A stretch of 64,000 nucleotides of DNA, taken from assembly GCF_008933115.1 (NCBI RefSeq), contig NZ_WBVO01000012.1, forward strand, positions 1-64,000, written 5' to 3'. The notes under the pieces were generated by a model. That model did no database searches and was not told the DNA's origin. It saw only the letters and a list, made by a program, of their open reading frames with translations. Positions 1 through 8,069 of this stretch are shown piece by piece (position 1 is the stretch's first letter; the number at the start of each line of letters is the position of its first letter). The position numbers and the translations under genes are program-made. Origin of the DNA: Phaeocystidibacter luteus (GTDB lineage: Bacteria; Bacteroidota; Bacteroidia; Flavobacteriales; Schleiferiaceae).

Positions 1-101
1 GGAGGGTTAGACCATTGGATGTCCCTTCCTGATTTTGGTTGACAGGTTTAGGGAGAGTATGTCGGACTGGAGGGAGGTATTCGAAGTTTGGGTGTTGAAT
101 A

Positions 102-139
102 GGGGGCTGGTCGCCCCAGGGGGTAGCACCCGCTACCCC
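102..139. repeat. Two adjacent G/C-rich hairpins
   Basis: GGGGGC-TGGTC-GCCCC (102-116) is followed at once by GGGGTAGC-ACCC-GCTACCCC (120-139), an eight-base perfect stem with a four-base loop. No T-run follows, so these do not look like ordinary terminators. They resemble the small palindromic elements found in other spacers of this window. Confidence 0.5.
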
Positions 140-256
140 ACTCTCAAATTGATCAATTTCCATGACCTAAGTCGTGATTTAAACGTTTACTTCCGTTTTC
201 AAACGCTTGTCGGTATTTGGTCATTTGAGATTTCAGAAGTCTGGATTGAAATCGCG

Positions 257-290
257 AACTTGAGACTGGGGAGGGGCTTGGTGGCCCCCA
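257..290. repeat. Dispersed element AACTTGAGAC(T/C)GGGGAGGGGCT, copy 1
   Basis: The stretch AACTTGAGACTGGGGAGGGG with a following GGC..GCCCC stem is closely matched at 28832-28863 (AACTTGAGACCGGGGAGGGG). Both copies lie in non-coding spacers about 28 kb apart, which points to a short dispersed palindromic repeat family. Function unknown. Confidence 0.5.
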
Positions 291-450
291 AAATGAACAT
301 CGAGATAACTTAGGCAATTGCCTTAGATATGTGACGTGGTAATCACTAAAGCACATGATTGCTTAGCGGCGATTACGGCGTCAAACCGTTTCAATGCTAG
401 GTCATTGATTTTGCGCTTTGATATCCGCTCCTAACAATTTGATTTATTGT

Positions 451-700
451 GTTTTTTCAGCCTGCCCGACTACCGGCGGGAGAAACACGCCAGTAAATCC
501 ACAACACACGATGTTATTCGCGTTTTTGCCTTTTGCGATTTTGCGAGAAACACGCCAGTAAGTCCACCACCCAAGATGATATTGGCGGTTTTGCAGCTTG
601 CCCTCCTACCGGCGCTAGAACCACTTACGCTGATCCCCTGCGAACTCCCTCCACCACGCACATTCTCAAATTCTCTGCGAGAAACCTCTTTCTCCCCTCA
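451..700. repeat. Partial third copy of the CAGCCTGCCCG spacer repeat
   Basis: This block shares several words with the two copies at 2999-3209 and 3304-3514: TTTTTCAGCCTGCCCG, then ACGCTGATCCCCTGCGAACT with CTCCACCACGC, then TTCTCTGCGAGAAACCTC. Inside it, GAGAAACACGCCAGTAA occurs twice (480 and 543), giving an imperfect tandem unit of about 63 bases. It looks like a rearranged member of a dispersed non-coding repeat. Confidence 0.6.
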
Positions 701-702
701 AC

Positions 703-735
703 CAAAAAAGCCCCGAACCTCTCAGTTCAGGGCTT
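703..735 (-). terminator. Rho-independent terminator of the endonuclease I gene
   Basis: Read on the minus strand, AAGCCCTGAAC and GTTCGGGGCTT form a stem with a short loop, followed by a T-run. It lies 24 bases past the stop of the leftward endonuclease gene. Confidence 0.8.
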
Positions 736-758
736 AATCTAAATGACGTTCTACCGAC

Positions 759-2837
759 TTATTCTACAACCAATCGTACAGTGGATATAACCGTGTTTGA
801 AGCGATGGTGAGAATGTAAACCCCAGATTCCAAACTGGACACATCCAATTCTGTGGATTCAATTGTGTGTTCAATCACAACATTACCCGCGATATCAATA
901 ATCCGTAGTTGTCCTGTAGCATCAGAAGGCAAGTAAAGTAAGTCCCTTACCGGGTTGGGATAGAGTTCTAACGTCGGTCGCTCAATTGCACCTTGTGATT
1001 TAGCTGAAGTGCTGTGTGAACCTAAATATGTTCGTGTGTCTTGAGCGTAGCTGTCCCACTCATTACTGTCGTAGCTTGTTGTAGGTTCTGTTATTGTTGC
1101 TTTTCTTACGAGGGTGACATCTTGAGCGAAGTTCGCCGATCCACCGTCAAAGGTCCCGATGATATCGATTAACACTCCGTTCTTAAACAAACCAATGGGG
1201 TCATTTCCGTTGAAGGTTACGATTCCCGAACCCGTAACTAAATCTGCGCGATTGCGAATGTTTTTCTTGGCTTGACTGTTTACAATTACAAAAACGTCCC
1301 CACTAGCTAGTGAACCCGACAAGCTGAGTTCGCTTCCCCAGCTTCCCGCTCCGTTCGTTTGCTTCATCAGAGAGTAATCGGAAAGGTCAATGGAATTTGA
1401 AGTGATGTTCGCAATTTCTAATGCTTTGTTGTTTGAACTACCTTCCATGTATTCCGAGAGAAACAGTTCCGTCGGTTGAGAGGTTCCACCGCCTCCACCA
1501 CCAGAACCGTTGTGACTTCCGATGTAGTCAAACGTGTTTGATGGATAGTCTGTCCATTCGGAAGTCGTGTAGGTCGTGTTTGGACCTGTAACGTTGGCAT
1601 TTCTAACCTTGGTTACGTCTTGGCCATAAGTCGCTGAACTTCCGAAATCGCCAATTACATCGATTAGAGTTCCATTTTTGAAGAGTCCAATGACATCATT
1701 CCCATTGAAGGTCACAATTCCCGAAGCTGTAGTCGCGTCGGCGACTGCTGTGATAGATATATCCGCTGAACTATGAGCGATTACAAATACTCCGCCGTCG
1801 GAAAGTGTGCCCGATAGAGTGTACTCGCTTCCCCAGGACCCACCTCCGTTGGTTTCTTTCTTAAGAGAGTATGATGAAAGGTCGATGCTTGCTCCTGTAG
1901 TATTTGCTAGCTCTAGTGCTTTATTGTAGGATGAGCCTTCAATGTATTCTGAAAAGAACAGGTCATTTCCACCGGTGGATCCGCCGCCACCGTTATTTCC
2001 TCCGCCTCCATTGTTCCCGTCGCAATACTCAGGAAAAATCTCGCATGCATATTCGGGATGGTCAATAAACGGGTTTCTGTTGCCTTGGTAGCTGTAAATG
2101 ATATCGTTGCGATTCTGTTCCTCTGCGCTTACCGGGTCGGCAAGGTGCCACTGCATTAGCACAGAAGCCTTTCCATGAAGTGGAGATTGATCTGTGTTGC
2201 TCAACCATGTGTCTGTAAGCTCCAAATCAGGCTCTCCATTTGTTCCTTCATATCGAACGACCATATAGAAGATCATTCGTGCAACATCTCCTTTTACCTC
2301 GTCACGAGGTTCCCAAATCCAATCTGTAGATGAGGTGTATGAATCCGTGGCTCCCTGGTAGTTTCCTGAACCATCAATGTATTGAGTGGGGGCTTCATCG
2401 AAGTTTCTATTGTTTCTTGCTGAATTGGTGGAGATATCCGCTGCGCGAAGGTGGTGACAGTCCGTTCCGGCACCGAGCGTTGTTCCGAAGTTTCCACGCG
2501 ATTTAGCCCATACGTGTTCGCGATTCCAGCCTTGCCCGCTATTGTATTCGGCCGCTGCATTCATTGAGAAACCCGAGTAAAGTCCAATAACGTTGTTCGG
2601 GTTGTTTGGGTCCTTGTCGGCGTCTTTCAAGATGTCCCACACATCTGTATTTGAGCTAGTGTATGGATATTCTGTGTGGCCATCAATTATTTGATGAAGC
2701 GCTGCTTTCAAGTTGTTTCCGGAAAGTCCATTTGCGGCATCGTAATAGCCATTTGGCACTTGAGCGAATAGGGAAAAGCTCAAGAAAATAGCTGCGAATG
2801 CCAAAGACAGTCTTAGGTCTAACGGTCTCTGATTCAT
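759..2837 (-). CDS. Secreted endonuclease I with two lamin-tail domains and T9SS sorting domain
   Basis: A 692-residue exported nuclease. A Sec signal peptide covers about residues 1-26 (ends SLFAQ). An endonuclease I domain follows (about 30-265) with the GWNREHVW motif near 103-110 and DCHHLRAAD near 126-134, matching the His-metal centre of the EndA/NucM family of DNA/RNA-degrading enzymes. After a Gly/Asn linker come two near-duplicate lamin-tail domains (about 292-440 and 458-605), each starting (L/F)FLSEY-EGSS-NKALE(L/I)AN. The last 75 residues (LELYPNPV... to the C-terminus) are a T9SS type A sorting domain, so the protein is probably exported across the outer membrane by T9SS. The likely role is extracellular nucleic-acid breakdown for nutrients; lamin-tail domains probably help in surface or substrate attachment (inference). 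It is monocistronic with its own terminator. Confidence 0.9.
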   Translation of the reverse strand: MNQRPLDLRLSLAFAAIFLSFSLFAQVPNGYYDAANGLSGNNLKAALHQIIDGHTEYPYTSSNTDVWDILKDADKDPNNPNNVIGLYSGFSMNAAAEYNSGQGWNREHVWAKSRGNFGTTLGAGTDCHHLRAADISTNSARNNRNFDEAPTQYIDGSGNYQGATDSYTSSTDWIWEPRDEVKGDVARMIFYMVVRYEGTNGEPDLELTDTWLSNTDQSPLHGKASVLMQWHLADPVSAEEQNRNDIIYSYQGNRNPFIDHPEYACEIFPEYCDGNNGGGGNNGGGGSTGGNDLFFSEYIEGSSYNKALELANTTGASIDLSSYSLKKETNGGGSWGSEYTLSGTLSDGGVFVIAHSSADISITAVADATTASGIVTFNGNDVIGLFKNGTLIDVIGDFGSSATYGQDVTKVRNANVTGPNTTYTTSEWTDYPSNTFDYIGSHNGSGGGGGGTSQPTELFLSEYMEGSSNNKALEIANITSNSIDLSDYSLMKQTNGAGSWGSELSLSGSLASGDVFVIVNSQAKKNIRNRADLVTGSGIVTFNGNDPIGLFKNGVLIDIIGTFDGGSANFAQDVTLVRKATITEPTTSYDSNEWDSYAQDTRTYLGSHSTSAKSQGAIERPTLELYPNPVRDLLYLPSDATGQLRIIDIAGNVVIEHTIESTELDVSSLESGVYILTIASNTVISTVRLVVE

Positions 2838-2976
2838 GATAGTAGGTATTAGAGTTGTGAGCTCAAGTTCTGAAACATGAACGTTCGCTTGACTATCCCA
2901 AGATTAACTTCTTGTTAAGAAGAGCCTCAATTATCAACACTCGATTACTACTCAAAACACATTCGTATTTATATTA

Positions 2977-2993
2977 ACATTATGTATAGAATG
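2977..2993 (-). promoter_or_regulatory. TTCTATACATAATGTTA element facing the endonuclease gene
   Basis: On the minus strand this reads TTCTATACATAATGTTA, about 140 bases before the endonuclease start. A near-identical element with two extra bases stands in the same orientation relative to the divergent gene at 3690. It could be a shared regulatory site or the end of an inverted-repeat-bounded element. Confidence 0.35.
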
Positions 2994-2998
2994 ACCCA

Positions 2999-3209
2999 GC
3001 ACGCGCTAAAGCACCATACCTATAGCTGGGAATTCGGAGTAGCGATATAGTTCCATCCTCAGCTCTTAATTTCAGCGCAAGTCATCGAGCATCATTTTGC
3101 GGTTTTTTATGCGCTCCGATGATTTTGTTCTTGCCCTTTTTCAGCCTGCCCGCATGCAGGCGGAGAAGCACGTACGCTGATCCCCTGCGAACTCTCTCCA
3201 CCACGCTAT
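2999..3209. repeat. Intergenic repeat, copy 1 (~210 bp)
   Basis: Copy 1 runs from GCACGCGCTAAAGCACCATA through AGCGCAAGTCATCG, GCGCTCCGATGATTTTG and CAGCCTGCCCGC to CTCTCTCCACCACGCTAT. The copy at 3304-3514 matches along the whole length with scattered substitutions. Both lack coding character. Confidence 0.85.
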
Positions 3210-3303
3210 ATCTACAACCCTCGGGCTAAAGCCACGAGGCTATTGGAATTATCCCCTCCGGGGAATCGCACAAGGATAAAACCCCGATCAAGCTTCGAGC
3301 CCG

Positions 3304-3514
3304 GCACGCGCTAAAGCACCATACCTAATAGCTGGGAGTTCAGAGTAGCGATAGAGTTCAATCCTCAGCTCTTAATTCCAGCGCAAGTCATCGCGCATCA
3401 CTTTGCGGTTTTTATGCGCTCCGATGATTTTGTTCTTGCCCTTTTGCAGCCTGCCCGCCTGAAGGCAGAGAACCACGTACGCTGATCCCCTGCGAACTCT
3501 CTCCACCACGCTAT
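3304..3514. repeat. Intergenic repeat, copy 2 (~210 bp)
   Basis: A direct repeat of 2999-3209, in the same orientation about 305 bases downstream. The region after it also carries TTCTCTGCGAGAAACCTC, shared with position 671, so the repeat family extends beyond the 210-base core. Confidence 0.85.
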
Positions 3515-3599
3515 CTCCTTTATTCTCTGCGAGAAACCTCTTTCTCCACCACGTGAGGCCCTCCCAAACCTCTACCCACCGTAGCGATTCACTGTTATT

Positions 3600-3618
3600 T
3601 TCTATACACATAATGTTA
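3600..3618 (+). promoter_or_regulatory. TTCTATACACATAATGTTA element facing the 3690 gene
   Basis: This plus-strand element begins 90 bases before the start at 3690 and mirrors the one at 2977-2993. Both copies have the same polarity towards their genes, which encode secreted proteins. Confidence 0.35.
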
Positions 3619-3689
3619 CCCAGCCAACACTTTCTGAAATATCGCCGTAATAATTGTGCTACCTGACCTTGCTGCCAATCAAACTCACT

Positions 3690-5357
3690 ATGAAAAAAGC
3701 GACCCTGCTATTATTGTTTCTACCTGCATTAGGATGGGGACAACCTCTTCAAGGCGACACCGTCGATTTTAAACGAACCCGATACGAGGTTCAAGCAGAC
3801 GGTAATCTCAATCTCGTTCGAGGCGATAACATCAATCACATCTACCAAGAATCCCTCTGGTTTAGCGGTTATTCGTACGGTACCGATACCATCCATCACA
3901 ATTCCGTTCAAACCTACCGCCAAGATCGAACGAGCTTCTTTCCCGGCCCTATTTCTTCCGATACAGCATCCTTCGATTACTGGAACCGAACCTGGACGGT
4001 CACCTCCGGGATGGTCGACAGCCTAAAAAACGGCTGGTATTTCGCTATTCCGGAACCGCTTCTCAGTTGGCCCGCTCATGGGCGTGCACAGTTTTCCGAG
4101 GCTCAAGACCTTGCACCTTTTGTGGATGTCAATAACAATGGAGTGTACGAACCCCAGATCGGTGATTACCCAGTCATAAAAGGCGATGTATGCACCATTG
4201 CCATTTTTAACGACTGGCAATACCGCGGCTTTACACAGTATTGGTCATTTGTGATGGAAGGTATCGCGTGGTATTACATGCTAGATGGGGATGACATTGA
4301 AGATCGAACCGTTTTCACCGAGTTCGAAATCGTCAACAAGAGTAACAAGACATACCACGACACGTGGCTAGGAGTTTTCGCCGATATCGATGTGGGTTAT
4401 GCCTCCATGAATCTTAGTGGAACCGACATCGCTCGCCACGCGGTTTACAGTTACCCCATGAACTCCATGGCAAACGGTGTAAACTTTCCTGGTGAATCTC
4501 CATGGGCGAGTATGGTGATTCTTGAAGGTCCAGCGGCCGATGCCTTCGACGGTAGAGATAACAACTGGGATGGATGCGTGGATGGCATCTCCGATCAAGT
4601 TGGAAACTGTATTTCCGAGGATCCTTCCAACGGAATCGTAGAGCCCATCACCATGATGCGCTCCATGAGCTTCACCAACACCTTTGGTCAACATAATTCG
4701 AACCCAAATCTCGACATCCATTTTCGCAATTACCTCCGCGGAAGATGGCGAGATGAGACGCACATCTTAATCGAAAATGCGAGTGGTTTTGGGTCAACCT
4801 CAAATGGTGACGGCCATAACCCGAGTGCCGCAATGGGTATTTCACACTATGTTTTCCCAGGGAATACAGCTTCGCCAGATCTGCTTTCACTTCCTTCTAA
4901 CCCGGTTAACTTCTTCGAATCGCCCGCAGATGCGGAAGACAAGCGCGTGGTCGCTTCAATGGGGACATTCACTTGGGAACCGAACGAAAAAATCACCCTA
5001 AAGTATGCCAGCGTTTGGGGGCGAGAAGACACATCTGCCTTCGACAATATTCTCGACAGCATTGGTGCCGATATCGATAAACTCTTCCTGGCCTACAACA
5101 CAATTGGGCAATCTGAGAATTCTGCCCGCACTCAACAGTTGGTTGTAGGTCAGGATTTACAATTCTTATATGTTGAAAACCCTCATGACAGAGCCTTTGA
5201 GCTCGAAGTCATGGATCTTACTGGGAGGACGGTTGCGACTGGTCATGTAGGTGCATTTGGCCAAACGCAACTCCCGATTTCGGGACTCCCTCCAGGCGTT
5301 TATGTCTTGCGCACACCGGAATCAAATTTCTCCATTAAATGGATGAAACGGCCATAG
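3690..5357 (+). CDS. Secreted T9SS type A sorting domain protein, function unknown
   Basis: The start at 3690 is preferred over an in-frame ATG at 3654 because it gives a clean signal peptide (MKKATLLLLFLPALGWGQ). The mature protein is about 535 residues. It has many aromatic and acidic residues, a Ca-site-like DGRDNNWDGCVDG segment near residue 290 and an FTEFEIVNKSNKTYHDTW segment near 210, as seen in large extracellular Bacteroidota proteins of unknown function. The last 70 residues (FLYVENPHDR... LTGRTVATG... SGLPPGVYVLR) form a T9SS type A sorting domain. No catalytic family is recognised. The gene stands alone with a strong terminator after it. Confidence 0.8.
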   Translation: MKKATLLLLFLPALGWGQPLQGDTVDFKRTRYEVQADGNLNLVRGDNINHIYQESLWFSGYSYGTDTIHHNSVQTYRQDRTSFFPGPISSDTASFDYWNRTWTVTSGMVDSLKNGWYFAIPEPLLSWPAHGRAQFSEAQDLAPFVDVNNNGVYEPQIGDYPVIKGDVCTIAIFNDWQYRGFTQYWSFVMEGIAWYYMLDGDDIEDRTVFTEFEIVNKSNKTYHDTWLGVFADIDVGYASMNLSGTDIARHAVYSYPMNSMANGVNFPGESPWASMVILEGPAADAFDGRDNNWDGCVDGISDQVGNCISEDPSNGIVEPITMMRSMSFTNTFGQHNSNPNLDIHFRNYLRGRWRDETHILIENASGFGSTSNGDGHNPSAAMGISHYVFPGNTASPDLLSLPSNPVNFFESPADAEDKRVVASMGTFTWEPNEKITLKYASVWGREDTSAFDNILDSIGADIDKLFLAYNTIGQSENSARTQQLVVGQDLQFLYVENPHDRAFELEVMDLTGRTVATGHVGAFGQTQLPISGLPPGVYVLRTPESNFSIKWMKRP

Positions 5358-5386
5358 AATGGAACGCGATTCCGCGCCTGCTGAAT

Positions 5387-5422
5387 GGACCTCCCGTCAA
5401 ACGGAGGTCCTTTCTTTTTTAT
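5387..5422 (+). terminator. Rho-independent terminator
   Basis: GGACCTCC and GGAGGTCC form a perfect eight-base stem around an eight-base loop, followed by TTTCTTTTTT. It ends the 3690-5357 gene. Confidence 0.9.
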
Positions 5423-5455
5423 ACCCCAATTCGAGAAGCATGACATCCGTCATAT

Positions 5456-5482
5456 TTGCCCGCATGCAAATGGCTAACTTTG
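5456..5482 (+). promoter_or_regulatory. Bacteroidota-type promoter of hmgA
   Basis: TAACTTTG (5475-5482) matches the TAnnTTTG -7 core, with a TTG 16 bases upstream as -33 candidate. The hmgA ATG lies 21 bases downstream. Confidence 0.6.
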
Positions 5483-5503
5483 CCCGCAAAGAATCTCTGA
5501 CCC

Positions 5504-6658
5504 ATGCTATACCATAAATTAGGTAAGATTCCACATAAGCGTCACACGGTGTTTAAGAAACCCGACGGTGGACTTTACTACGAACAATTGTTTGGAACCG
5601 AAGGATTCAGCGGTGTATCATCTTTGCTTTACCACGTGCACCGTCCTACGATGATCAAACAAATTGGCGAGGCCAAGAACGTAGCTCCCGAAGCTGCTAT
5701 CGATAAGAACATCACCTCGCGCATGCTTCGCGGATGGGATGTAACTCCCGCTGACGATTTTCTCGAAAGTCGGAAGATTGTTCTCTTCAACAACGATCTA
5801 AACATCACTCTCGCAGCTCCCAAAAAGGGAATGAGCGATTACTTCTACAAGAATGCGGATGCCGACGAAGTGATCTTCGTGCACAAAGGCAAAGGAAAGA
5901 TTCGCACCATGCTCGGTAACCTCGAATTCGGTTATGCCGATTACATCGTCGTTCCACGCGGTATGATTTACCAAATTGAGTTTGAAACGGAAGACAACCG
6001 TCTACTCATAACCGAGAGTTTCTCGCCCATCGTTACCCCGAAGAGATACCGCAATAACTTCGGACAGCTTCTCGAACACAGCCCGTTCTGTGAACGCGAT
6101 TTCCGCCTTCCAAATGAGCTTGAAACTCATGATGAACTCGGTGAGTTCCGCATGTTTATTCGCAAGGAGAATGTAATGCACGAGGTTGTTTACGGTTCGC
6201 ATCCATTCGACGTTGTAGGATGGGATGGTTATAACTTCCCGTACATCTTCTCAGCCCTCGATTTTGAACCTATCACAGGCCGTGTTCACCAACCGCCTCC
6301 GGTTCACCAAACTTTTGAAGGTTGGAACTTCGTAATCTGCACATTCGCACCGCGTATGTACGATTACCACCCAGAAGCTATTCCTGCACCGTACAATCAC
6401 AGCAACATCGATAGCGATGAGGTGCTGTACTATGTGGATGGCGATTTTATGTCGAGAAACCACGTGGAGAAAGGCTTTATTTCCCTTCACCCCGCAGGCA
6501 TTCCGCACGGTCCGCACCCAGGTGCTTATGAGCGCAGTATTGGTCAGACCGAAACACAGGAACTCGCTGTGATGATTGACACCTTCAAGCCGTTGCGCAT
6601 TACGGCCGAAGCGCTCAACATTGGAGAGAATGACTATTGGAAGTCGTGGCTAGAATAG
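5504..6658 (+). CDS. hmgA: Homogentisate 1,2-dioxygenase
   Basis: A 384-residue iron(II) dioxygenase that opens the ring of homogentisate to maleylacetoacetate in tyrosine/phenylalanine breakdown. The cupin-like fold is recognisable along the whole length. The likely iron ligands are His near 299 (YNHSNIDSDE), Glu near 306 and His near 335 (PAGIPHGPHPGAYE). Length is somewhat shorter than the animal enzymes (about 440), as is usual for the bacterial short form. It lies 56 bases upstream of the gene for the preceding pathway enzyme (HPPD), on the same strand. The later enzymes (maleylacetoacetate isomerase, fumarylacetoacetase) are not in this window. Confidence 0.93.
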   Translation: MLYHKLGKIPHKRHTVFKKPDGGLYYEQLFGTEGFSGVSSLLYHVHRPTMIKQIGEAKNVAPEAAIDKNITSRMLRGWDVTPADDFLESRKIVLFNNDLNITLAAPKKGMSDYFYKNADADEVIFVHKGKGKIRTMLGNLEFGYADYIVVPRGMIYQIEFETEDNRLLITESFSPIVTPKRYRNNFGQLLEHSPFCERDFRLPNELETHDELGEFRMFIRKENVMHEVVYGSHPFDVVGWDGYNFPYIFSALDFEPITGRVHQPPPVHQTFEGWNFVICTFAPRMYDYHPEAIPAPYNHSNIDSDEVLYYVDGDFMSRNHVEKGFISLHPAGIPHGPHPGAYERSIGQTETQELAVMIDTFKPLRITAEALNIGENDYWKSWLE

Positions 6659-6673
6659 GCCACGGCATCTTTG

Positions 6674-6681
6674 TACCTTTG
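6674..6681 (+). promoter_or_regulatory. Promoter core of hpd
   Basis: TACCTTTG fits the TAnnTTTG core and lies 33 bases before the ATG at 6715. The dioxygenase gene can therefore be transcribed independently of hmgA. Confidence 0.5.
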
Positions 6682-6714
6682 AACGAAATTTAGAAAAGGC
6701 TCAAAACTTTGAAT

Positions 6715-7854
6715 ATGGCTACAGATACTACCAGTTTGAAATTGGAGAAAATCTTCACAGATGCCGAAGACTTTCTTCCGCTCAACGGAACCGACCACGT
6801 AGAACTCTTCGTGGGAAACGCCAAGCAAGCAGCACACTTCTATAAAACAGCATTCGGATTTCAGGGTGTGGCTTACGCTGGACTCGAAACCGGAATGAAG
6901 GACCGTACAAGCTACGTTCTTCAACAAGGCAAAATTCGCCTAGTTCTTACCTCGCCTATGAGCGCCGATGGCCCGATCAACGAGCACATCAACAAGCACG
7001 GCGACGGGGTGAAGAACGTTGCCCTCTGGGTAGACGATGCTGTGAAGAGCTTCGAAACTACAACCGGCCGTGGCGCTGAGGTTGCTTTCGAACCAAAAAC
7101 CATCGAAGACGAAAACGGAAAGGTTGTTATTTCTGGAATCAAAACGTACGGTGAAACGGTTCACGTATTTGTTGACAGAAGCGAGTATGACGGTCCGTTT
7201 ATGCCAGGATACCGCGCATGGGATAGCCACTACAAGCCAGAAGATACAGGCTTGAAGTACATCGACCATATGGTTGGTAACGTAGGTTGGGGCGAGATGA
7301 ACAAGTGGGTTGAATTCTACGCGAAAGTGATGGGATTTGCGCAGTTGATTTCATTCGACGACAAAGACATTTCTACCGAGTACACGGCTTTGATGTCAAA
7401 AGTGATGACCAACGGAAACGGTCGCATCAAGTTCCCAATCAACGAACCAGCAGAAGGAAAGAAGAAGAGCCAAATCGAAGAATACATCGATTTCTATAAC
7501 GGTGCAGGTGTTCAGCACATCGCAGTAGCTACTGATGACATCATCAAAACGGTTTCTGCTATGAAAGACCGCGGCGTTGAGTTCTTGTACGTTCCAGATA
7601 ACTACTACGAAGATCTTCTTGAACGCGTCGGTGATATCGACGAAGACATCGCAATTCTGCGTGAACACGGCATTTTGGTTGATCGTGACGAAGAAGGCTA
7701 CCTGCTTCAACTCTTCACAAAACCAGTTGCTGATCGTCCAACTCTATTCTTCGAAATCATCCAACGTAAAGGAGCTCAAAGCTTCGGTAAAGGAAACTTC
7801 AAGGCGTTGTTTGAAGCAATCGAAAGAGAGCAGGATAATAGAGGAACGCTCTAG
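6715..7854 (+). CDS. hpd: 4-hydroxyphenylpyruvate dioxygenase
   Basis: The enzyme converts 4-hydroxyphenylpyruvate to homogentisate, the substrate of the upstream gene product. The ATG at 6715 (MATDTTSLKL) is preferred over a TTG two codons earlier. Two vicinal-oxygen-chelate halves are seen: the N-terminal half from NGTDHVELFVGNAKQA, the catalytic C-terminal half from YIDHMVGNVGWGEM. The iron ligands should be His in IDHMVGNV (about 184), His in GVQHIAVATDD (about 267) and Glu in LFFEIIQRKG (about 346). Length (379) is normal for the family. Together with hmgA it forms a two-step tyrosine-degrading unit. Confidence 0.95.
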   Translation: MATDTTSLKLEKIFTDAEDFLPLNGTDHVELFVGNAKQAAHFYKTAFGFQGVAYAGLETGMKDRTSYVLQQGKIRLVLTSPMSADGPINEHINKHGDGVKNVALWVDDAVKSFETTTGRGAEVAFEPKTIEDENGKVVISGIKTYGETVHVFVDRSEYDGPFMPGYRAWDSHYKPEDTGLKYIDHMVGNVGWGEMNKWVEFYAKVMGFAQLISFDDKDISTEYTALMSKVMTNGNGRIKFPINEPAEGKKKSQIEEYIDFYNGAGVQHIAVATDDIIKTVSAMKDRGVEFLYVPDNYYEDLLERVGDIDEDIAILREHGILVDRDEEGYLLQLFTKPVADRPTLFFEIIQRKGAQSFGKGNFKALFEAIEREQDNRGTL

Positions 7855-7857
7855 AGG

Positions 7858-7980
7858 TGTTGGAGGGTTAGAGGTATTGGAGGGTTAGAGGGTTAGAGGG
7901 TTGGACTCTTGGACTCTTGGACTGATGATCCGACCAAAAGGGAGGAATCCCGAGAGGCGCAGCCGACTCGGGAGAGGGTC
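7858..7980 (+). repeat. GGAGGGTTAGA / TTGGACTC repeat with conserved hairpin, copy 1
   Basis: Tandem short words (GGAGGGTTAGAG three times, TTGGACTC in series) lead into TCCCGAG-AGGCGCAGCCGA-CTCGGGA, a seven-base stem. A reverse-oriented counterpart at 30094-30230 has the same order of parts and the same hairpin core (GGCTGCGCCTCTCGGGA). Partial copies lie at 1-20, 28186-28250 and 28597-28640. Confidence 0.7.
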
Positions 7981-8027
7981 AGACCTACTTCCGCTTCTCT
8001 ACAGCACCTCAAGTTAGATATAGGAAG

Positions 8028-8056
8028 GCCTGCCGGTTTACGGTGGGTCTTTTTTT
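8028..8056 (+). terminator. Possible terminator
   Basis: GGCCTGCCG-GTTTA-CGGTGGGTC forms an imperfect stem with G-T pairs, followed by TTTTTTT. It lies 170 bases past hpd and could end that transcript. Confidence 0.4.
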
Positions 8057-8069
8057 GTGATTTTATGGG

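Larger units (their letters stand above)
1..758. other. Repeat-rich intergenic region, no supported gene
   Basis: No convincing gene is visible in the first 758 bases. Reading frames that stay open here lack a plausible start, family motif or Bacteroidota-like composition. The stretch begins with GGAGGGTTAGACCATTGGA, a fragment of a repeat seen again near 7860 and 28190. It also carries two G/C-rich hairpins (102-139), a copy of a GGGGAGGGGCT element (257-290), a shared repeat (451-700), and the terminator of the leftward gene that follows. Confidence 0.6.
2838..3689. other. Divergent intergenic region with a duplicated ~210-bp repeat
   Basis: This 850-base spacer separates two divergently transcribed genes for secreted T9SS proteins. 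It contains no supported gene. It holds two direct copies of a repeat (2999-3209, 3304-3514), a CCTCG-GGCTAAAGCCA-CGAGG hairpin (about 3220-3240), and near each edge a copy of TTCTATACA(CA)TAATGTTA pointing towards its own gene. Confidence 0.7.

Noticed and set aside
35-313. 92-codon plus-strand open frame at the window start
   Set aside because: Low-complexity composition crossing hairpins and a dispersed repeat; no family or start signal.
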